DNA of 37,725 nucleotides, from the IMG/VR virus record IMGVR_UViG_3300010354_000230, positions 1-37,725 of that record; one strand, written 5' to 3'. A model generated the notes under the pieces. It did not search any database. It was not told the origin of the DNA and was given only the letters and a program-made list of their open reading frames with translations. Positions 26,829 through 35,619 of this stretch are shown piece after piece; position 1 is the stretch's first letter, and the number at the start of each line of letters is the position of its first letter. A program made the position numbers and the translations under genes. This stretch comes from a virus.

Positions 26829-27482
26829 TTAAGAGATTGTATAACCGGTTCCACCGATTACATACCATTCACCGTTTCCGGTTCCATCATCAACGCATAA
26901 GAAATGAACAGAGTCGCCCTTTTCATCTAATGTAACCGTTGGCGTGGCACCGGCCCCTGGTAAAATTAAAGCATTAATAGCTCCCTTAATTGCAACAGCA
27001 CCGGTTGAAGCATCAGAATATGTAAAGATTACTTCTTGACCAATTGAGCCATCATTTAATAAAATATTAAGTGGAGAACCTGTATTTGCATTTCCTACTC
27101 TTTCAATTGTGTAAGGTGGAATCGCAGTACTGGTACCAACCTGGATTGTCATAGATGGACCTGCAAATGTATCATTAAGAGTTTGCGGATCAACATCATT
27201 TCTAAATAATCCTGCACCGTTAAGATTAAGATTACCACTCATATTAACTCTCGTTAAGATATTAAATGTACTAGCATTAATATCAAGTAGCACTGTACTT
27301 AAACCTACTCTTAACGATTCGGTCTTAACGTCGTTTAGGTTGTTAAGTGTTCCTGCGGTTGGATTAAAGTAAACTTCCATTGCATTAATCTCACTTGCAA
27401 GAATGTTAAAGTTATCATTGATAACTAGTCTTGATCCAGATAATGAATCGGTTCCAAGAATTTCTGTTACGCTTATAGCCAT
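26829..27482 (-). CDS. Small fibre or baseplate protein with gp10-like anchor
   Basis: 217 aa. The start MAISVTEILGTDSLSGSRLV is followed by INDNFNIL, the same anchor pattern as the 778-aa fibre-like protein and T4 gp10 (KINENFDEL). Then comes a helix AMEVYFN and a Gly/Asn/Thr-rich beta region (NMSGNLNLNGAGLF) typical of trimeric fibre shafts. The C-terminus (HFLCVDDGTGNGEWYVIGG) resembles the closing strand of fibre-head modules. Likely attached to the baseplate. Sits directly after the gp7-like gene. Confidence 0.55.
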   Translation of the reverse strand: MAISVTEILGTDSLSGSRLVINDNFNILASEINAMEVYFNPTAGTLNNLNDVKTESLRVGLSTVLLDINASTFNILTRVNMSGNLNLNGAGLFRNDVDPQTLNDTFAGPSMTIQVGTSTAIPPYTIERVGNANTGSPLNILLNDGSIGQEVIFTYSDASTGAVAIKGAINALILPGAGATPTVTLDEKGDSVHFLCVDDGTGNGEWYVIGGTGYTIS

Positions 27483-27491
27483 TTTTTTTTA

Positions 27492-30400
27492 CTATTTTAT
27501 GATTAGGATATTTCTTTCCTTTTTATATTTATTCCCATTAGAATCTGTTAGTTCTAAGCCTATTTCATATCTTCCGGGATCTTGGAACAGGTATGTTAAG
27601 TACTTGCTCTCAAAATATATATCAGAAGCATTAGGATCAGAGGTATTTCGTATCGTCCATTTAGGTTTATCCTTTCCAACTATTTTACATTTATCATACA
27701 CAAACATGATCCATGTTAATTTAGGTAATGTCTTTCCTTCATTAATAAACTTAGCAGTATTCCATGTTGGATTACTTGAGCGGTGTAAACCTTTTCTATA
27801 AATTAAGCTTGCACAACCAGTACCTGTATTCCCTGTGTTTCCGGTATTCCCTGTGTTTCCGGTATTCCCTGTGTTTCCGGTATTCCCTGTGGCTGCACAA
27901 ATTCTATTACCGTTGACGTCTACAATATCAACCTCTTGCCAATCTCCATAGAGACCAAAATATCTAGAAACGGCCTGAATAAATTTTTCATTACTTGAAG
28001 CATCTAATACAACATTATAAACATACTTATTAATTATAGGATCGTTACTTAAATTTAATTTAGTAGCAGCTTGAGATAATGTGGTAATAGAAGGATCAAA
28101 ATAAAAGGTTCCAATGTTACCTTTAAGATCAAAAATTCTTAAATATGAAAATGGAGATATCTCCTTAAATTGAAAAAATGCTGGAGTATCCCCGGTAATT
28201 GAAGTAAGATCCCACCATAGATGATAAGTGTCATTCCACGTTCCTTTAGATAAATTATTCCAGTAATAAGGTCCTACAAAACTTGTATTACCATTATCCT
28301 GATAATTTAATAATCTAAAGTTAGGGGATACACCTAAACCAAAAGTATTTAGAATTGCGTTAACTCTATCAAGCGAATCATATAAACTAGGTGTCTCTTC
28401 ATCCCAGGTTACACTTGGTTCAATAGGAAGATTCCACATTGATCCATAGTCTTCCCATTTCCATTTGCCTTCGCTTAACCAAGTATAATCACTTTTTCTA
28501 GACTGATACCAGCCAGAATATTCAACCTCTTTATTATCTATACATATTGCATCTGTTTTTACAATAGATGAAATATTATTGTATAAATCAAACAGTTTCA
28601 TTTCAACTGAATATGTACCTACATACGGTAATGTTATAGGTAAACTATTATATATGTTTATAGGACCTCTTACCTGAAAATAATATTCAGGTGAAGTTTC
28701 AGTTTCTTCTTTATAAACAGTCCATTCAATTTCACTAAAGTTAGATCTTTGAATACTATCCCATGTATATAAAATCTCACCAGGATTATCAAGCTTAAGA
28801 AATACTGCACCGCTTGCTAAAGAACGTATAACCTCCACCTGAATGTTTTGTGTGTTACTTCCATAAAGACGAACTGCATCGCCAGAAAAAACAGTAACCT
28901 GACTAATATCAAAAAACATCCAAGGTGCAATAAAATTATTTTTGAAAGTTGTCAATTGGTTATATAACGAAGTTACAACGGTAGCATCAGTATCTCCAAG
29001 TTGAACTATATATGAAGCCTGAGAACCTGTAACAGGATCATAGATTCTAAATTCGTCCCCTGGAGTTGCACCCTGCGGATTAAAGTCAAATGTATGATAT
29101 GTATTTGCATTTGAAACCTGATTCCATGTTAGTTCAATATTATCCCATGTTAAATTACCAAATGAAGTATTCTCCAATACAGCAAGAGCCCCTGTAGGTA
29201 CACCCGGCTTATCCGGCAAATAAGTACCTATGCCTGGAGAATATCTTGTAAAATAAGAAGCATATACATTTGCAACATCAGCTATAGAAAGCGTTTGCCC
29301 GCCAAAAGGTTGACCTAATATACTATTTGGGTCAGGTCCTATAGGAGGATTAGGTAAAGGATCTCCACTATTATAAGGTCCTACTACCAAATTTCTGTAG
29401 GTTTGTGAAGCTGTATTATTAGTATTACCACCCGTTGGATTTCCTGAAGAATATGGAAATAGTGGAGCAATATAAGCATTACAGAAATTTACAATTGCCT
29501 GTCCAACTATACCTTGTTCTTGATAACAAAAATCAGCAAAGCTTCTAAGGTCTTGTAAATATGAACACCCATCTGGACTAATTTTAAAGTCAGCAGCAAT
29601 ACCTACATTAACATTTCTTTTATCATTTCTACTTATAGTATTACTTAACTCTGCCAATCCAAAAAAGTCAGCCTCACCAGTGATATCTTTAATATGGGCA
29701 TTAAGTGGAAGAAATTCTTTTTCTAATTTTTTCTTAAGACCAAAAAGTTTAATAAGTACTTCTTCTAATGTATAGTCAAATACTTCTTCTGTTTGTGGTA
29801 AATCATCCTCATCATAAAAACCATTTTTAATCTGGTTAATTTTATAAATAAGACTAAACATACTAGTCTTCCTAAAGTTTTTATTAGGAAGAGTAATTGT
29901 CATATCATTATAATTAACCTCAGGATCAAATAGATTTATTGCATTAGATTGAATATACTTACCATAGGTAGGAGACGACTTATTTATATTTTTCCAAAAC
30001 TCTTTAACTTGCAAGTTATTATAGCCAAAGAAATTGATTGCATTAATCAAACCTTTATAAGAACCTATGAAAGGATAGATATTATGACCTTCCATCATAA
30101 GTTCTTTTCTCTTTCTATTTAATTCAATAAAATCAGGTCTCTGTTCATAAACATTTGTATCTCTGAAAATGGTAGTATCATTAAGAGCAATGTTATATCC
30201 AAAATTATCAGTCATGGTTCTAAGACGTTCGTCTTCACCTATAGTTTCGCCATAGACAGTTAATTTTGCAATAGTAGTTCCTGTACATTCATCCCTGATG
30301 ATAAGAGTTCTTTTAAATGTATCTTCTTCATCAGAATTTATTGTAAAGTTAATTTGCAATACTTGTGATCTTATATCCGAAGTTACTACATAGTCTTGAG

Positions 30401-30857
30401 CATTTACATACTGATAAGGATCATAGTCCAACGGAATATTGATTTGATCATACTTAATTAAAGGAGGACCAGGAACTTCTACGGATAACGCAGAATTGGT
30501 ACCGGTAACAAAATTTTCATTGAATTGAAATAAAAAGATTTCTTCAGGATCATCGGTCTCCCATTCAACTATCCATTCACATAAACCTGTATTTCCACCA
30601 GTAGAACCAGTAATACCAGTAACACCAGTTATTCCAGTTGCATGAGGTTCATACGAATGTGGATATCCAAATTTTTTAAGTCCATTTGAAGCATCAATGA
30701 ATTCTTGTACAATAAATAATTGTCCAACTTCAAACAGACCAGTGGAAACTTCTGGTAAGTAAATGTTACCGGTCCAAATATCATTTGTTTGATCGTAATC
30801 AAAGTTATAATATTTACCGTTCTTATCAAAAAAGTATATATGACTCCAGCGATTCAT
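27492..30857 (-). CDS. 7: gp7-like large baseplate wedge protein
   Basis: 1121 aa (T4 gp7 is 1032). Residues about 209-400 form a helical core (RTMTDNFGYNIALNDTTIF ... FIGSYKGLINAINFFGYNNL ... EVLIKLFGLKKKLEKEFLPL) resembling the wedge-organising core of gp7 and the tail protein I family. The gp7 call rests on this, on size, and on position two genes after gp6 in the T4 order 6-7-8. Two collagen-like segments are inserted: GITGVTGITGSTGG near 73-88, and seven GNT triplets near 990-1012 just before a C-terminal Ig-like domain. In T4, gp7 holds gp10, gp6, gp8 and gp53 together. Inserts of this type are absent from T4 gp7. Confidence 0.55.
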   Translation of the reverse strand: MNRWSHIYFFDKNGKYYNFDYDQTNDIWTGNIYLPEVSTGLFEVGQLFIVQEFIDASNGLKKFGYPHSYEPHATGITGVTGITGSTGGNTGLCEWIVEWETDDPEEIFLFQFNENFVTGTNSALSVEVPGPPLIKYDQINIPLDYDPYQYVNAQDYVVTSDIRSQVLQINFTINSDEEDTFKRTLIIRDECTGTTIAKLTVYGETIGEDERLRTMTDNFGYNIALNDTTIFRDTNVYEQRPDFIELNRKRKELMMEGHNIYPFIGSYKGLINAINFFGYNNLQVKEFWKNINKSSPTYGKYIQSNAINLFDPEVNYNDMTITLPNKNFRKTSMFSLIYKINQIKNGFYDEDDLPQTEEVFDYTLEEVLIKLFGLKKKLEKEFLPLNAHIKDITGEADFFGLAELSNTISRNDKRNVNVGIAADFKISPDGCSYLQDLRSFADFCYQEQGIVGQAIVNFCNAYIAPLFPYSSGNPTGGNTNNTASQTYRNLVVGPYNSGDPLPNPPIGPDPNSILGQPFGGQTLSIADVANVYASYFTRYSPGIGTYLPDKPGVPTGALAVLENTSFGNLTWDNIELTWNQVSNANTYHTFDFNPQGATPGDEFRIYDPVTGSQASYIVQLGDTDATVVTSLYNQLTTFKNNFIAPWMFFDISQVTVFSGDAVRLYGSNTQNIQVEVIRSLASGAVFLKLDNPGEILYTWDSIQRSNFSEIEWTVYKEETETSPEYYFQVRGPINIYNSLPITLPYVGTYSVEMKLFDLYNNISSIVKTDAICIDNKEVEYSGWYQSRKSDYTWLSEGKWKWEDYGSMWNLPIEPSVTWDEETPSLYDSLDRVNAILNTFGLGVSPNFRLLNYQDNGNTSFVGPYYWNNLSKGTWNDTYHLWWDLTSITGDTPAFFQFKEISPFSYLRIFDLKGNIGTFYFDPSITTLSQAATKLNLSNDPIINKYVYNVVLDASSNEKFIQAVSRYFGLYGDWQEVDIVDVNGNRICAATGNTGNTGNTGNTGNTGNTGNTGTGCASLIYRKGLHRSSNPTWNTAKFINEGKTLPKLTWIMFVYDKCKIVGKDKPKWTIRNTSDPNASDIYFESKYLTYLFQDPGRYEIGLELTDSNGNKYKKERNILIIK
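27826..27891 (-). repeat. Perfect 18-bp tandem repeat encoding Gly-Asn-Thr
   Basis: The 18-bp unit (gtattccctgtgtttccg on the plus strand) occurs in three perfect copies, 27826-27843, 27844-27861 and 27862-27879, plus 12 bases of a fourth. Each unit encodes two Gly-Asn-Thr triplets of the gp7-like protein. The complete lack of synonymous change indicates recent expansion. Confidence 0.9.
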
Positions 30858-30858
30858 T

Positions 30859-31128
30859 TTAATTTATTTTTTGATAGTCTTTAGGTACAGCAAAATTATA
30901 ATAAATTCTTAGAAACTTAACTCTATTAATAAAGAAAACCATAATAGGTCTGAGATAACCATTAATGAAAGTTGAAAGTCTTTCATTCTGAAACATATAA
31001 GGAGATAATGTTTTATTCATTAACTGTTCGCTATAATCAAATCCAAGATATTTCAAATCCCAGTTATATTCATATGTGGTCTTATATGGACTTTCAAATC
31101 CCCTTCTTTTTTCAGTTAATTGATTCAT
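30859..31128 (-). CDS. Small unknown protein coupled to gp6
   Basis: 89 aa, rich in Tyr, Phe and Arg (KTTYEYNWDLKYLGFDYSEQ, then LRPIMVFFINRVKFLRIYYN). The hydrophobic stretch at about 60-80 contains Arg and Lys, so it is not a convincing membrane helix. Its ATG overlaps the gp6 stop by one base (TAATG) and its stop is one base before the gp7-like start, so it is translated between two wedge proteins and probably belongs to the baseplate. Family not recognised. Confidence 0.65.
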   Translation of the reverse strand: MNQLTEKRRGFESPYKTTYEYNWDLKYLGFDYSEQLMNKTLSPYMFQNERLSTFINGYLRPIMVFFINRVKFLRIYYNFAVPKDYQKIN

Positions 31129-32984
31129 TATAAATTCTTAATTAGTTTTTGTGTTGTATTAGAAGACAGTCTACCAGTATTAGTTGCCCTTGCATTATTA
31201 CCTGTTGCAATAGTGGTACCTCTATTTCTCTTAAGTTCATTAAGTCTTTCCTGCTGTGTTTTATTATAAAGGTTTGCAGCCGTAACATTCTTAAAGAAAA
31301 TATTAAGAGAACCAATTCCATTTTTAACCGGTGTTTCTTCAAAATATGTACCATTACGATCTTCCCATCCTCCTCTTATTACAACAAGGTCAGTCGGCCC
31401 AATTACAATATCGCCGAATTCATCCAGTCCTAACTGAGGATCCTCGCCTTCTTTTAGAACGATCTTTTTATTCTCTACTAAAACCTTTTGATCCGTAGCT
31501 GGATCAATTCCGTAAACTGGAACAAAATAGAAACCATTCTTTATTGCAGTTTCATTTTCTTCCGAGATAAAGAATAGGTTGACAGAATCAATACCTGGAA
31601 TATCTTCTATTAAAGAAATTAAATCCGATCTTGGTACTCTGTCTCTTCTATTAACATTTAAGAAATAATTATTCAATGTATTTCTAATATCAATTACCAA
31701 CTGATCTTTATCATATCCTTCAATCCATCTAGTAACAACATTGATTACGTATTTCTTAACAATAGGATCATCTATTCTAACCTCAGCGGTAACAACCTGC
31801 CTTCCACTCTTATTTAAGATTTCAATGACCTGTTGCTTTTCATCCGTCGTTAATGTAAATTCTTCAAGAGGAACATTAAAGTAATCGGTATTACTAGTAA
31901 TCTTTTTATTAATGTCAGGTATCAAAAACAAGTAAATGATGTTATCATCATTAATGTACTTATCGTCTTTAGTATTATATGCATCTATAAAAGAAAAAGA
32001 ATCATATTTACTTAAATAGTAAATGTAATTATTAGGATTAGCCAATACAAATGAATTACTCTGATACGGTGCAATCATTCGTGTGAATAATGGATCTTCA
32101 CTGTCAGAACCAAAATTAGGATTTCTAACAATATTAAGAGATAAGACCTGATTAAGATCAACTTCTTGTCCTAAGTAATCAGTTCCTGGCTCAATAAATT
32201 TAATATCAAGATTCTTTCCGCTAATATTACCGGCATTACCACGTGATTTAACATAAGTAACCTCGATAAGAGAGCCAAGTGGTGGAATTAATCCAAATTG
32301 CTTATTTCCAAAAAATATACTTAATCCACCGTTAATACCGGTCTTACACATAAAGTTTTTATGTCCAGGACCCATGTCATATAATGAATCTACTTTTTTC
32401 CACAATTCGCCATCCACGGTTACGGTTACCATGTATTGATCGGTAGGTTCCTTGGTTATTAGGTTTAAACTCTGTAAAGGAAATCCATCACCACTGAATG
32501 TTTGCGTTTCAATCTCACCTTGTATTAATTCTACATTAATGAATTGTTTATTAGATTTTTCAAGTCTTATAAAATCACTATCGGTTTTAATAAAGTATCT
32601 TAATCCATTTTGACCGATCTCTACTGCTGCGCCATTAAGAATCTGTACATAATCTCCGCTTATTAAATTACTGGCTAATGTATTTAATCTTAATCCAATA
32701 ATTCCTTGTGCAGATATACCTCTCGTAGGATCATGACCAGTTAATCTTGAGAGTCCATAAATTGATTCAATATTTCTTGCTCTACTAATATTAAGTTCTG
32801 TTGCAACTGCTTCAATGTAATAAAAAATCAATTCTCCTAGATTTGAAACAACAGTTAATAGTTGTCCAAATGGAGAAGCCGGGGTAAAAACTTCAACAGC
32901 CTGGTCGTAGGTTCTCTGAAGAAATTCATAAGCATCGTAGAATAACTCGGTTGCTCTTAATCTTGTTTTACTAAAGAATGACAT
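31128..32984 (-). CDS. 6: Baseplate wedge protein gp6 (Baseplate_J family)
   Basis: 618 aa (T4 gp6 is 660). The opening (RATELFYDAYEFLQRTYDQA...FGQLLTVVSNLGELIFYYIE, about 10-60) and the following segment ARNIESIYGLSRLTGHDPTRG (69-89) are typical for this family. A beta-rich middle region around a DMGPGHKNF segment (about 205) and a C-terminal half with NVVTRWIEGYDKDQLVIDIR and PRSDLISLIEDIPGIDSVNL complete the Baseplate_J pattern. gp6 dimers form the inner ring of the baseplate around the hub and join wedges together. The gene follows gp25 by 15 bases, as often seen in contractile tails. The last 60 residues are Asn/Thr/Arg-rich and probably disordered. Confidence 0.88.
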   Translation of the reverse strand: MSFFSKTRLRATELFYDAYEFLQRTYDQAVEVFTPASPFGQLLTVVSNLGELIFYYIEAVATELNISRARNIESIYGLSRLTGHDPTRGISAQGIIGLRLNTLASNLISGDYVQILNGAAVEIGQNGLRYFIKTDSDFIRLEKSNKQFINVELIQGEIETQTFSGDGFPLQSLNLITKEPTDQYMVTVTVDGELWKKVDSLYDMGPGHKNFMCKTGINGGLSIFFGNKQFGLIPPLGSLIEVTYVKSRGNAGNISGKNLDIKFIEPGTDYLGQEVDLNQVLSLNIVRNPNFGSDSEDPLFTRMIAPYQSNSFVLANPNNYIYYLSKYDSFSFIDAYNTKDDKYINDDNIIYLFLIPDINKKITSNTDYFNVPLEEFTLTTDEKQQVIEILNKSGRQVVTAEVRIDDPIVKKYVINVVTRWIEGYDKDQLVIDIRNTLNNYFLNVNRRDRVPRSDLISLIEDIPGIDSVNLFFISEENETAIKNGFYFVPVYGIDPATDQKVLVENKKIVLKEGEDPQLGLDEFGDIVIGPTDLVVIRGGWEDRNGTYFEETPVKNGIGSLNIFFKNVTAANLYNKTQQERLNELKRNRGTTIATGNNARATNTGRLSSNTTQKLIKNL

Positions 32985-32998
32985 TCACTATACTATTT

Positions 32999-33373
32999 TT
33001 AGAAGAGTGCTCCAATTACTCTTTGTTCATTAACATAAATATCTACTAAAGCACCATCTCTTTCAGCTGTACTAAAAAACTGTACTTTAACATTAATACC
33101 ATAATCGGCATTCTGTTCACTAGGGCCATTTAAGCAATAAGATGCAATCTGACTTTCTATTTTTTGTTCGATCACAGATTCATTTAACACTAAAGAAAAA
33201 AGTAACTCTTCAAGATTACAACCGAATTCAAATGCCCCTAAAACGGATCCACGATTAGAGAAAAGAGTATTTTCTATCTTTAAAATAAGCTGAGACAATC
33301 CATCAGTCACTTCAATGACATCTGGTGAATATTTATTTTCTTCAGGACCTCTGCTATAGATATCAATTAACAT
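32999..33373 (-). CDS. 25: Baseplate wedge protein gp25 (GpW/gp25 family)
   Basis: 124 aa (T4 gp25 is 132). The family pattern is clear: LSQLILKIENTLFSNRGSVL, then GAFEFGCNLEELLFSLVLNE, an IEQKIESQIASYC helix, and a C-terminal beta part. gp25 is the conserved wedge component that contacts the first sheath ring and starts sheath assembly. It is followed by gp6, forming the conserved gp25-gp6 pair of contractile tails. A perfect 9-bp hairpin and a TATA-like element lie just upstream. Confidence 0.88.
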   Translation of the reverse strand: MLIDIYSRGPEENKYSPDVIEVTDGLSQLILKIENTLFSNRGSVLGAFEFGCNLEELLFSLVLNESVIEQKIESQIASYCLNGPSEQNADYGINVKVQFFSTAERDGALVDIYVNEQRVIGALF

Positions 33374-33402
33374 AGAGAATATTCTTTTAATATATATTCT
33401 CT
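33374..33402 (-). promoter_or_regulatory. TATA-like element within a perfect hairpin at the gp25 start
   Basis: The minus strand reads AGAGAATAT, an 11-base loop, then ATATTCTCT directly before the ATG. The 9-bp stem is perfect and includes the promoter-like GAATATATA. If transcription starts upstream, the hairpin would mask the initiation region; if this element is the promoter, only part of it would be transcribed. Confidence 0.45.
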
Positions 33403-33432
33403 TAAAAATTTACCTGTCTTATATTATATTTC

Positions 33433-34275
33433 CTATGCAGTGTAAAAATAATCAACCCCTTCATCGCCTTTAATTTCCTCAATGATTGCAGTTAATTCCT
33501 CCTGCCCTTCACTGGCTAACATATCATAATTGATCGTAATATTACCTGGAAGGTTAAAGTTAAATGTTCCTAATATTCTTGACAGTTGTATTTTTGCTTT
33601 TGCTACGCAATATCTATAGAAAACCTCATCGGAGAATAGAGCACAATCAGGAATCTTAGAATATATCTGAAATATGCATGCATTGGTTGGAAGTTCTCCT
33701 TGGAATCTAAACTTTTGAGTTAATCTATTATATGAATATGATATTTGTGGAAGAAGTATTTGTCGAGCAGTATCAATGTATTTTGAATTAATGACATAAT
33801 ACATAAGATTTTCTGATCCTATACCAGCACCATAGGCATCTGAATAAATGAACTTATCAATAGAGAAGTCAATATCACCAGCAGAAAATGAACTATTTCC
33901 AAATCCGCCGTCTTCTCCACCAAAACCGTTCCACTCAAATACATTATTTACAGAATATACAAGAGGTGGCATTTGTACAACCCCTCTAGGATTATTAATA
34001 TTTGCGTTTGTTACGGTATCACTACTATCATTAATTCCTTGATTAAAATTAGGATTTGCCCATGCTGTTGAAGGTAGAGCAATATACATTTCCTCTACAC
34101 TATCTTCATATATTTTGTAAAAATATTCTTTTGCTTTACTAACGATACGAGCTATTTCAGCTTTAGGAACCGTAAAAGGAATTTGGCAACCTATGGTTAA
34201 TTCTTGGTTGATTTGTTTTATTAAATCCTCTAAACACGATTGTGCGGCTGGATCATTGCAGTCTATGTAAGCCAT
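33433..34275 (-). CDS. Unassigned virion protein, possibly neck or connector
   Basis: 280 aa, mixed alpha/beta. The first 60 residues are helical (SCLEDLIKQINQELTIG, IARIVSKAKEYFYKIYEDS) and the end is helical with SRILGTFNFNLPGNITINYD and then a Glu-rich final helix. This helical framing around a Gly/Asn-rich middle recalls connector or neck proteins of myophages, but the match is by impression only. It lies between the amidoligase-like gene and gp25, six bases after the former's reading frame starts its neighbour. No enzymatic motif. Confidence 0.5.
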   Translation of the reverse strand: MAYIDCNDPAAQSCLEDLIKQINQELTIGCQIPFTVPKAEIARIVSKAKEYFYKIYEDSVEEMYIALPSTAWANPNFNQGINDSSDTVTNANINNPRGVVQMPPLVYSVNNVFEWNGFGGEDGGFGNSSFSAGDIDFSIDKFIYSDAYGAGIGSENLMYYVINSKYIDTARQILLPQISYSYNRLTQKFRFQGELPTNACIFQIYSKIPDCALFSDEVFYRYCVAKAKIQLSRILGTFNFNLPGNITINYDMLASEGQEELTAIIEEIKGDEGVDYFYTA

Positions 34276-34280
34276 ATTCT

Positions 34281-35579
34281 TTAATCAATTTTTTCAATTT
34301 CAATAATTTCTGTTGAATCAGAAAAATGAGCAAATTTGGTTGCTCTTCCTTGTCTAAATATCCCGCCTTCCATTTCACCGCTAAATACTCCTCTATGACC
34401 AAACACATAGCAGTTATCAACAATTACATTTCTACTAACATATGAATCTTCAACCTTGCAACCAGTAACAGTACTTCCACCAAATACATTTGATTCAAAA
34501 AGAGATGCATCATGAATCTCTGAATCAAAAATGTCACAATTCTTAATGTTTCCTTTTACTTTACATTCTACAATATCAACCCCGGTAATTTCAAAACATC
34601 TTTTAAGGTCAGCATCTTTAATTTGCATTTTACCAGTATCAGAATCATAATTAATTAAACCGGTATCCATGTCAGCTTTAGTTAATAGTTCAAATACTTT
34701 TTCTCTTATCTTTGGATAATACATTTCAACAATTTGCTTAGATGATTGAAGGTCAACCATCAGAGTAATGTTTGGAAACACTTCTTTAAATTTTGAATAT
34801 GTTTTATACGATTGAACTACACCTCTATGTTTTTCTAAAACAAGATTTAGTTTCTTAATATCATCATCTGAATATTTTGGATTATCAAGAGTTTCATATA
34901 AAGAAGTTATAAAGTGTTCCATCATGGATAAGATGGTGGTATACTTCTTTTCATAATCAGCTCCACCTAAATAACGAAATTCTATATAGCCTTTTGGAAT
35001 CTTTGTAAAATTTATTCCATAATACTTTTCATTAACAAACATGTAATTCTTCCAAAGAGCTCTTTCTGGTGAAGGCTGTGTCATACCGCTTAACGGTACT
35101 ATAAATTTAATTGACTTAGCATAAACAGAATCTTTCCTGTTAGGAAATGCTTCATATACTTTATCTTCATCAAAATTAAGTACAAATTTACCAATATCTA
35201 ATTTTGTCATATTGGCAACAGGTCCTAATTTTTTACCATCAAATGAAATGTTAACATGTATAGAACATCTGTCATTAGTTGAACCGTTCTCCCTGATCCA
35301 TTTTAACATCTTTGCTAAAATGAGCTTTGACTCAACAAAGGGAAGAGAACCTGTTACAAGTTCAATCATACCAGTACCACCTGAATTATCAGGTTCCATC
35401 TTAAATACATCACCAGTTGGAGAAAAGTCACTATGGGCTTTTTCTTCAATTCTGATCTTCTTATTTAAGGTATTTGCAACACTTTCCTTTGCTTTTTGAA
35501 TATCTTCATTGGCAAAGAACTCAAATTCAAATCCTATCTTAGAAGAATAAATTGCATTAAGCTGTTCGTTGGAATACAT
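34281..35579 (-). CDS. Amidoligase-type (COOH-NH2 ligase) enzyme with C-terminal beta-helix
   Basis: 432 aa. Motifs of the amidoligase family (glutamine-synthetase-like fold) appear in order: KIGFEFEFF at 14-22, MEPDNSGGTGMIELVTGS at 61-78 (Asp64, Glu73), CSIHVNISF at 105-113 (His108), and KGYIEFRYLGG at 196-206 (Glu200, Arg202). The family joins carboxylates to amines using ATP. Residues about 333-415 form a short-strand repeat region (VECKVKGNIKNCDIFDSEIH and on) rich in Cys, Asn, Ser and Val, as in pentapeptide or right-handed beta-helix domains. A promoter-like 11-mer lies 15 nt upstream. Family members have been proposed to modify peptides or cell-wall material; here a virion-linked or host-modifying role is open. 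HxN replaces the more usual HxH. Confidence 0.75.
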   Translation of the reverse strand: MYSNEQLNAIYSSKIGFEFEFFANEDIQKAKESVANTLNKKIRIEEKAHSDFSPTGDVFKMEPDNSGGTGMIELVTGSLPFVESKLILAKMLKWIRENGSTNDRCSIHVNISFDGKKLGPVANMTKLDIGKFVLNFDEDKVYEAFPNRKDSVYAKSIKFIVPLSGMTQPSPERALWKNYMFVNEKYYGINFTKIPKGYIEFRYLGGADYEKKYTTILSMMEHFITSLYETLDNPKYSDDDIKKLNLVLEKHRGVVQSYKTYSKFKEVFPNITLMVDLQSSKQIVEMYYPKIREKVFELLTKADMDTGLINYDSDTGKMQIKDADLKRCFEITGVDIVECKVKGNIKNCDIFDSEIHDASLFESNVFGGSTVTGCKVEDSYVSRNVIVDNCYVFGHRGVFSGEMEGGIFRQGRATKFAHFSDSTEIIEIEKID

Positions 35580-35594
35580 TCACTATCTAATTTG

Positions 35595-35605
35595 TTTATA
35601 TATTC
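35595..35605 (-). promoter_or_regulatory. Late-promoter-like element GAATATATAAA
   Basis: The minus strand reads GAATATATAAA, identical to 1067-1077 and 8191-8201, with 15 nt to the amidoligase-like ATG at 35579. It sits in the 40-nt gap after the S1-like gene. Confidence 0.45.
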
Positions 35606-35619
35606 TAACAAATAGACGG

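Noticed and set aside
27403-27801. A 132-codon plus-strand frame antisense to the gp7-like C-terminus
   Set aside because: It crosses the junction of two well-supported minus-strand genes and includes the antisense of the repeat-flanking region. No independent support.
27826-27891. Short direct repeats considered as a CRISPR array
   Set aside because: The units are contiguous 18-mers without spacers and encode an in-frame Gly-Asn-Thr run.
30859-31128. The 89-aa protein as a membrane protein (holin)
   Set aside because: The hydrophobic stretch is broken by Arg and Lys residues and the gene is coupled to gp6, so a baseplate role is more likely.
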